DNA of 64,000 bases from Neopestalotiopsis rosae (taxonomy: Eukaryota; Ascomycota; Sordariomycetes; Amphisphaeriales; Sporocadaceae), in assembly GCA_023078685.1 (NCBI GenBank), contig JALGAS010000004.1, positions 744,001-808,000 of the forward strand, read 5' to 3'. The position numbers and the translations under genes are program-made. Position 1 is the stretch's first letter. Each line of letters begins with the position of its first letter. The notes under the pieces were generated by a model. It searched no databases. It was not told the origin of the DNA and saw only the letters and a program-made list of their open reading frames with translations. Shown here piece by piece: positions 58,801 through 64,000 of this stretch.

Positions 58801-59483
58801 GGGCCTCTATCATGACAAGCTCCAATGTCGGGTCGAAGACCATCTGCTCTGTCTCCGCCCATTTGATGTCGATGGTCGGGGGACTTCTGGTCAAGTCCTC
58901 GACGTTGCGCCCCATAACAACGGCGGTCAGGCAGAGGCTTCGAAAGCTGTCTACTGCCGTCGAGATTGCAACGACCGTGCCTGGCGTCAGTCTGGAGCTG
59001 AGAGGCCACTGGATCCGCTTACCAGCTCGCTCGGTCGAGAACTGGACTCGGCAGACTGGTCCCTGGGCCGACATCAGGTAGCCCGTGACTGATACCTGCG
59101 ACGAAGACAAATGTCAGTGACTGCCAACTCTGGTCGGAATTTTAGGGGTGCCGTTGACATACCTTTGTGTAGACCATGGTGGTCTCACTATCTCCCATCC
59201 AAGGTTGTTCCTTGAACTCCCTGACCCCAGATCGCAGGAGTGCCACTCCTTCCTCCCGGTTGAGACGGTAGTGTGTCTCAAGGTACTTGCCGTTGGACTC
59301 ATAAGTCTTTGTGACATCGTTTCGTCCCAACGCTGCCAAGACGGTTTGGGAGATGTCTCCCTCATTCCATCGGGGGTTCAACTCTCCCGCGGTTGGCAGG
59401 TCGGGGAGACTCTGCCAACCGCCGCCCGTCGGGAGGAAGTTGACGTGGTCTGCGACCACGTCATGCAGGCTCTGAGAGTCCAT
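55895..59483 (-). CDS. NFX1-type zinc finger SF1 RNA helicase (ZNFX1/Hrr1-like)
   Basis: Exons 59483-59163 and 59095-55895 (GTATGT donor, CGCAG acceptor) give 1173 residues. The UPF1-like SF1 helicase core has Walker A GPPGTGKT (318-325), a DExx box read as LIEEAAQ, motif III LILVGDHQQL, motif V TVDAYQGEENDIV and motif VI VSISRAKRGFY. After the core come cysteine-rich NFX1-type fingers (CGHKCERLCH, CQHACERKLQCGHGCKNICG). A disordered tail ends in Asp/Glu-rich sequence. In fission yeast the related Hrr1 acts with RNA-dependent RNA polymerase in RNAi-mediated heterochromatin. Animal ZNFX1 works in small RNA inheritance and antiviral sensing. A role in small RNA or RNA surveillance is inferred. 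The start at 59483 is used because the longer frame begins with TTG. Confidence 0.92.
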
Positions 59484-60982
59484 GGAGTCAGTCAAAATTT
59501 TCGACGACTTGATTGAGTGGTAGACAAAAACTCTAAAAAAGGAAAGGGAAGGAGTAAGTTCTTGTGTCGATGAGTGTGGGAGATGAAAACGAGGCGAGCT
59601 TCGTTATAATCAAAAAGTCTCAGGTCCAAGCTTTCAGACGAAGACTGAACGGGATCGAAGTTGATAAATGTGTGAGTCTGCCGATGCTACCAGATGGAGG
59701 AGGAAATGTGGTGTGGAAGATGAAAGGTTGAAGTGTCTGGCAGAAGAGATCAGACGGGTGGAAGAATCAGAGAAGAAGCTTGAGCTACAGAATAGGACGG
59801 AAGCTGCAGCTAGGTGGGGCTTGTTGAAGGAAAGTCGAGCTCGGCCGGTTGTCCAGTTGAGCTTCGGCAGCTGGCAACTTTGGACGGAGGTTGAGGACGG
59901 GAAGGCAACAATGGAACAATGGAACAATGGACCAAACATGAAACGTACCTTCCTTGGCGAGTGGCCATGGCTAGGGGGGCCTGAAGCCTGCCCAGACATT
60001 TCGGTTGCCAACGGAATGTCGAAATGTTTTTGTGTTCTTTTTTCTTTTATTATTTTCTTTCTTTTTCTTTTTTCTCGAGGACCGGCAACGGACGAGGTAG
60101 ACTCGGCAAGTAGGCGAGAAGGGCTGTATAGAATAAGAATAATTAGTATGATGCTCATTGTTTGTGTGAATCTATACAGAGGACTGAACCACCAGATGAT
60201 GCGGGCCGGCATGGATATACAAGAAGACATGGAAATCGTGGTGCTCAAAGACTGAGATGGGAGCTTGGAGGGAAGCAGGTATACCAGCAACAGTGACTAG
60301 GTGGTGGGGTTGTGAACTCTTTGGGTAGGAACACGGACCACCAAGTCTAGCTTGCTGCCTAAACACGGACCACCAGACTTGCATAACAGGTAAGGTACTG
60401 GAAGGTACCACACCATACAATCAAGTCGGTCGTGCTTGCAACAGAGCTGAGTGGGGCACGACTGGCACTTGCTAGCAAATAAATGCATCACGAACCACCA
60501 AACAGTCAAGTGTGAGTGGTGAAGGAGGAAATGACAAACAAGTGATGGGATGAGATGCAAATGTTGATACGAAGAAAGATATGACGTCGGGATGATGTCG
60601 GAATGATTGGAAGTGACACCCAGTTGTCATGATGATTGAGAAGTATTGCGATGGTGGAAGGTAACATGTTGAGGAAAGGGACAGGAGACGAGGTGTTGGA
60701 TGATCATGAAAGTAACAAGCAGACAACCAAAGAAAAGAATCGAAAAGGCAACTCCAAGGAAAGTAGCAAACAGAAGGAGGAACAGAAGAGAAGAGATGCA
60801 AAACTTACCGCTCAGTGAGCAGCCGACGCTCTTGGATCGACGTCCATGGCGCTATCATTGACAGTCGAGATGGTGACGGCCGGGACAACGGGACGAACTT
60901 GGGCGGACTTTGCGTGACACCGGAGGTTGGACAGACAGCAAGGCGAGGTCGGATTCCTCGGATTCTCGGAGAGTGTTGAAAA
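59484..60982. other. Upstream region of helicase gene, low coding content
   Basis: Contains a T/C-rich run at about 60038-60076 and a repeated ACACGGACCACCA element near 60331 and 60362. A plus-strand frame at 59668-60255 (195 residues) is antisense to the presumed leader and has no family features, so I do not call it a gene. A long 5' UTR of the helicase mRNA is likely. Confidence 0.5.
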
Positions 60983-61064
60983 CCTTCATGTCCTCATCTC
61001 TAGTCCTACCTCCGAGGCGGACTACACTGACCCAAGCTCTGATCAGATGGCTCAGAATCTGATC
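60983..61064 (-). pseudogene. Diverged fragment of the helicase gene
   Basis: The 82 bases align without gaps to 58252-58333 inside the helicase gene, with about 12 differences (roughly 85 percent identity). On the minus strand the fragment still reads FDQILSHLIRAWVSVVRLGG followed by RTRDEDMK, against VDQILSHLIKLGVSVVRLGG in the helicase (the region just after Walker A). Sequence on either side does not match the helicase. It is a partial duplication or the remnant of a former paralogue. Confidence 0.75.
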
Positions 61065-61447
61065 AAAGCTGGGGTCAGTGGAAGATGGGAGGCCCGCTCC
61101 TCTTGCGCAGTCGCAGGCGGCTCGTGTGCTGGAGGATGATAGTCAATAGCTGGAGCCCGATGTGGGAGTACCGAAGTACATCCGGGGGAGTACCAGAGTA
61201 CATCCTGCTCGCTGATTCTGAACGACTCGTCAATGTTGTGGGCCACGGCCGAACGATAGTACTCCGAGTAGTACTTCCATTCCGCGATGAACGAGATGTC
61301 CAGTCTGCCTGTGTCGATGACAAGGTGGTGGACGTTCGACGCAAGGTGAGGTGTGTCGGCGATGTGGGAGTACCGAAGCACATCCAGGGGAGTACTAGAG
61401 TACATCCAGACAATCTTGTGGGCATCAAATTGCAACTTGAACACTCT

Positions 61448-61650
61448 AGGAGCTTGCTGGTCGTTTTGCGGGATGTGCGGGTGGCGCAAATGCAAAGCTC
61501 CAGCGGCTGGGGGATGTGCCCGAGGGAGTACCAGAGTACATCCAGGTGAGGTGTATCGGCGATGGTGTGGTCGCGTCTCTCGGCGGGAGGAGCTTGCTGG
61601 TCATTCTGAGGGATATGTGGGTGGTGCAAGTGAAAGGGTCCAGGGCCTGG
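61448..61650. repeat. Direct duplication, about 63 bp at 140-bp spacing
   Basis: Segments 61448-61510 and 61588-61650 match clearly (each starts AGGAGCTTGCTGGTC and ends in CAG..CTGG). On the minus strand both encode HPHIPQNDQQAP in different frames relative to their surroundings. A second pair of similar strings (GGTGAGGTGT.TCGGCGATG) occurs at about 61346 and 61545, so the area has been locally shuffled. Confidence 0.7.
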
Positions 61651-61786
61651 AGGCGGTGCCCCTACCACCAGCGGTGCTTGTGCTTGTGCTTGCTGCAACT
61701 GTTGTGCAAGCTCAGGGTGAGCAGCAGCGATTGCTGGCGGTCCAGCCGATACCTGAGCGGAGCTCCGAGGTCGGTGGTGGCGACCT

Positions 61787-61888
61787 GGAGGCGTTGAGGG
61801 AGTACAGGAGTACATCCATTGGAGGCGTTGAGGGAGTACAAGAGTACATCCATTGGAGGCGTTGAGGGAGTACAAGAGTACATCCATT
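61787..61888. repeat. Tandem array, three 34-bp units
   Basis: Units 61787-61820, 61821-61854 and 61855-61888. Each contains GGAGGCGTTGA followed by one copy of the 19-bp hairpin and CATT. Units 2 and 3 are identical and unit 1 differs only in the loop. Confidence 0.85.
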
Positions 61889-62408
61889 GTGATGCTACTT
61901 CAGTCACTTGTTCTTGTCTGAAACGGTATCGGTTCCTATCTGAATGCTCGGTCGTTTGGAGCGCAGTCTTCGGCTGATAGCTGTAAAATGCGAGAGCTAC
62001 TGGTGTAGCGGTTTGCGACGATGGCTGAGGGAAGCTTCAGAAGGCAAAGATGATCTTCAGAATCTTTCGCTGCTGCTGTAGGGAGCGCGAGCGGCGGGTG
62101 AAAAGAAAAGGACAGTGATTTACTGCCAGGCAAGGCTGCTGGTCAGTATATCAACATGACCCATCGAAAGAACAGAAGTTCGCAGCGACGCTTGAGGGAG
62201 TACCAGAGTACATCCATTGTGAAATTGCCTTGCGGGGAGTGCAATTGCACATCCGTGTGTGACTGAAGCAGGGAGGGATGGCCTCACGCGGAGTGCAGTT
62301 GCACATCCGTGGGTGGCTGAAGATCGCAGAATGAGATGAGAGAGGAAGTAGAGCAGGCAAGCTGAATGAGTTTTGGGTGTGGTGATGGCTTCAAGTGCCG
62401 GGTGTGGT

Positions 62409-62460
62409 TTGTGTGGTATGTGTGGTATGTATGGTATGTTTGTGTGTGTGGTGTGCGTGG
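62409..62460. repeat. GT-rich microsatellite-like tract
   Basis: Runs of TGTGG, TATG and (TG)n over about 50 bases. Low complexity. Confidence 0.6.
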
Positions 62461-62551
62461 GAAGAAGGAAAAAAGAAGAAGAGAGAGGGCTACCAAAAAC
62501 TGGGATCAGGAGCAAGACTTTATACTTTTGTGCCACCCTCGAGGGTCTCGT

Positions 62552-62657
62552 GGCTGATTAGGGCTACCAAGAATGCGGCCAGTCAGAAGCCATCGTGGGA
62601 TCCGCGGCTGATTCGAGCTATCGGTAGCCCGGCCACTCAGAAGCCATCGTGAGATCA
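62552..62657. repeat. 54-bp tandem duplication
   Basis: Two diverged units starting at 62552 and 62606. Both begin GGCTGATT and end CAGAAGCCATCGTG.GATC. No coding meaning seen. Confidence 0.65.
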
Positions 62658-63769
62658 GTCACTGGGCGATTTCGAGTGGCAGAATTGCAGCCTGGACCCG
62701 CCTGCTGCACACCACCCCCACGATGGCCTCAAACACCTGTCTACAGTCGAAGGGCGCGCATGAGGGCGGATACCAGGGACAATCACTAGGCCGACAGACC
62801 CACGAGGGTGTCATCAGGGGCAAGTGATTGTTGTAGACGGCAGAGGATATGAGTCATGGGAAGCAAAGACGTGGTGACGACAGGGAGACTACTACGATAC
62901 GCATGAGACCACTCTAAGCCGGTATTAAAAGTCACAAATCGTCACGACAAGAGGGCAGACGATGGCATGCTTTGACTACCCCAAGATACACACGCACTTA
63001 ACGAAGGCTTCAATCACAGGATCACTAGCCCAAGGACTTGAGGTTGTGCCAAAGGGCATCAAGACAAAGCGGCCAAAATGATACCCAAGGACGACAGTAT
63101 CAGTAGCTGTACCAGAGAGACCAGATACAAAACCATGGATGCGAGACTGAAACTATAGATAGTTTCGAGCACCAACTAGTAAGAAGCAGAATAGTATCAA
63201 TCACGCCTGCGATGGGAAAGGCAATAATAGGAATGTTCGTAAAGACCAGATGACAAGCACTGGGGCACGGAATGTGCAGAAACAGACAGAGCAGTTGTCG
63301 GCGTGGAAAGTAGAATTACCAAGTCACAGTCTGGGAGCCTCAGACAGATCAACGATGGGCAACCCATTGTCATACACAATGACTTTGGTGAAATAAATGG
63401 ACATGGAGAGCACAGCATGAATGGCTGACTGACGGCAAACTCGTTGGCAAATATTAAGGTTCAAAGGCAACAGCGAGAGCTGAGTGGAAGCTCAACTTGG
63501 CCAAACACGCTCAATTGGGCAAGGTCCCATTTGGGATGGCAGGTAGAGCACAGAAGACGAGGAAGAAGTATTGTAATGAACAAGATACTCATTGTACATG
63601 GAATCTATGATAATATTTACAGTTGAAACAAATAAGCCAACACCGCCGGTCAATGCAATGTCCAAAGCAAATGCCAAAGCTTGCCTTTCCTAGCCCACCA
63701 GTGCCATGCGATCGAATGCAGAAAATTGAAAAACGCGGAAATCAATACCAAAACCAGCAAGTCAAGCCT
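62658..63769. other. Non-coding stretch, probably 3' UTR and spacer
   Basis: Purine-rich plus-strand sequence without a convincing frame. The part next to 63770 is presumably the 3' UTR of the minus-strand gene at the window edge. Confidence 0.5.
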
Positions 63770-64000
63770 TTACATGTGGCCCAGAGTGCTGCGGCGGCTG
63801 GTCATTCTCGTGCTGTAGGGCTTGCGAGCGAGGGAGCGGACCTGGCGGCGGCGCGAGGCGGCAGCCTTCTCGGCGAGGCCCCTCTCCTTGATGGCGGCCT
63901 CGCGGCGGGCCTTGGCGGCGCGCTTGCACTTGCTGCCCTTGCCGGTGCTGCCGGAAGAGCTTCCACTGTCGGAGGAGGATCCGTCGGTGGTGGTGCCGTT
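63770..64000 (-). CDS. C-terminal end of a Ser/Lys/Arg-rich protein, cut by window edge
   Basis: Open on the minus strand from the window end to a TAA at 63772-63770, giving 76 residues of a longer protein. It begins Gly/Ser/Thr-rich (SSSDSGSSSGSTGKGSK), then turns strongly basic and helical (AAKARREAAIKERGLAEKAAASRRR), and ends TRMTSRRSTLGHM. Codon use is strongly G/C-ending and unlike the spacer beside it, which supports real coding sequence. A nucleic acid-binding or nuclear protein is plausible, but I do not recognise it. Confidence 0.65.
   Translation of the reverse strand, partial: NGTTTDGSSSDSGSSSGSTGKGSKCKRAAKARREAAIKERGLAEKAAASRRRQVRSLARKPYSTRMTSRRSTLGHM

Larger units (their letters stand above)
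61165..62308. repeat. Family of 19-bp hairpin elements, 11 copies
   Basis: Consensus GGAGTAC-N4-GTACATCC, an imperfect inverted repeat. Copies: 61165-61183, 61187-61205, 61367-61385, 61389-61407, 61525-61543, 61799-61817, 61833-61851, 61867-61885, 62197-62215, 62236-62254 and 62290-62308. The loop varies (CGAA, CAGA, TAGA, AGGA, AAGA). The last two copies have GGAGTGC...GCACATCC, so both arms changed together and pairing was kept. The copies interrupt otherwise protein-like minus-strand sequence. I do not recognise a named family. Confidence 0.85.

Noticed and set aside
59668..60255. 195-residue plus-strand frame upstream of the helicase
   Set aside because: It runs antisense through the presumed helicase leader, includes a low-complexity Phe-rich stretch made by the T/C tract, and has no domain.
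61075..61887. 270-residue minus-strand frame in the hairpin region
   Set aside because: Much of the translation is the hairpin repeat itself (WMYS, LLYS, GCTLVLP), and the frame switches across the duplicated segments. Treated as repeat-derived rather than a gene.
62120..62536. 138-residue minus-strand frame
   Set aside because: Composed of the GT microsatellite (read as HTTHTNIPYIPHIPHKP) and hairpin copies.

Overview
The window reads as nuclear DNA of a filamentous ascomycete (Pezizomycotina; by gene content I would guess Sordariomycetes, possibly Hypocreales, but that is inference). The reasons are many genes broken by 45-75 bp GT-AG introns with CTAAC/CTGAC-like branch points, Zn2Cys6 and bZIP regulators, a HET-domain gene, many MFS transporters, a fungal P450 and an NFX1-type helicase. 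I place 22 multi- or single-exon protein genes, one gene cut by the right edge and one pseudogene. Exon borders were inferred by eye from splice consensus, reading frame and protein family continuity. No complete tRNA, rRNA, CRISPR or intact transposon was seen.

Left part (1-16 kb): an MFS drug/polyamine-type transporter, two hypothetical genes, then a class II aldolase/adducin gene beside a CocE/X-Pro dipeptidyl-peptidase-type hydrolase, both on the minus strand, followed by a BSC6/FucP-like MFS transporter and a weak small gene.

Central part (17-31 kb): the most interesting block. A regulator with a bZIP-type basic region and C-terminal ankyrin repeats (the TOXE/APS2 'bANK' layout, known from pathway-specific regulators of fungal secondary metabolism), a bZIP regulator, a free-standing sugar phosphate cyclase of the dehydroquinate synthase superfamily with a divergent active-site segment, a Zn2Cys6 regulator, a cytochrome P450 and a DHA1 MFS exporter lie together. 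No PKS, NRPS or terpene synthase is present. I propose a small cyclitol-type biosynthetic cluster whose scaffold enzyme is the cyclase.

Middle right (31-36 kb): a HET-domain gene and an unknown multi-pass membrane protein gene.

Right part (36-55 kb): a second accessory block with two Zn2Cys6 regulators, an MFS transporter, an FAD-dependent oxidoreductase (first intron best explained as GC-AG), a DUF3237 protein, a GNAT acetyltransferase, a type-B carboxylesterase, a broken amidohydrolase (in-frame TGA plus a 5-base insertion), a monocarboxylate-type MFS transporter and a SAM methyltransferase. The mix suggests uptake and breakdown or modification of a small aromatic or ester compound.

Far right (55-64 kb): a long SF1 RNA helicase with NFX1-type zinc fingers (ZNFX1/Hrr1-like). 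Beyond it is a low-coding stretch with a diverged 82-bp copy of part of that helicase gene, internal duplications, and at least eleven copies of a 19-bp imperfect palindrome whose two arms co-vary, some as doublets and some in a 34-bp tandem array. A serine/arginine/lysine-rich gene end is cut by the window edge.
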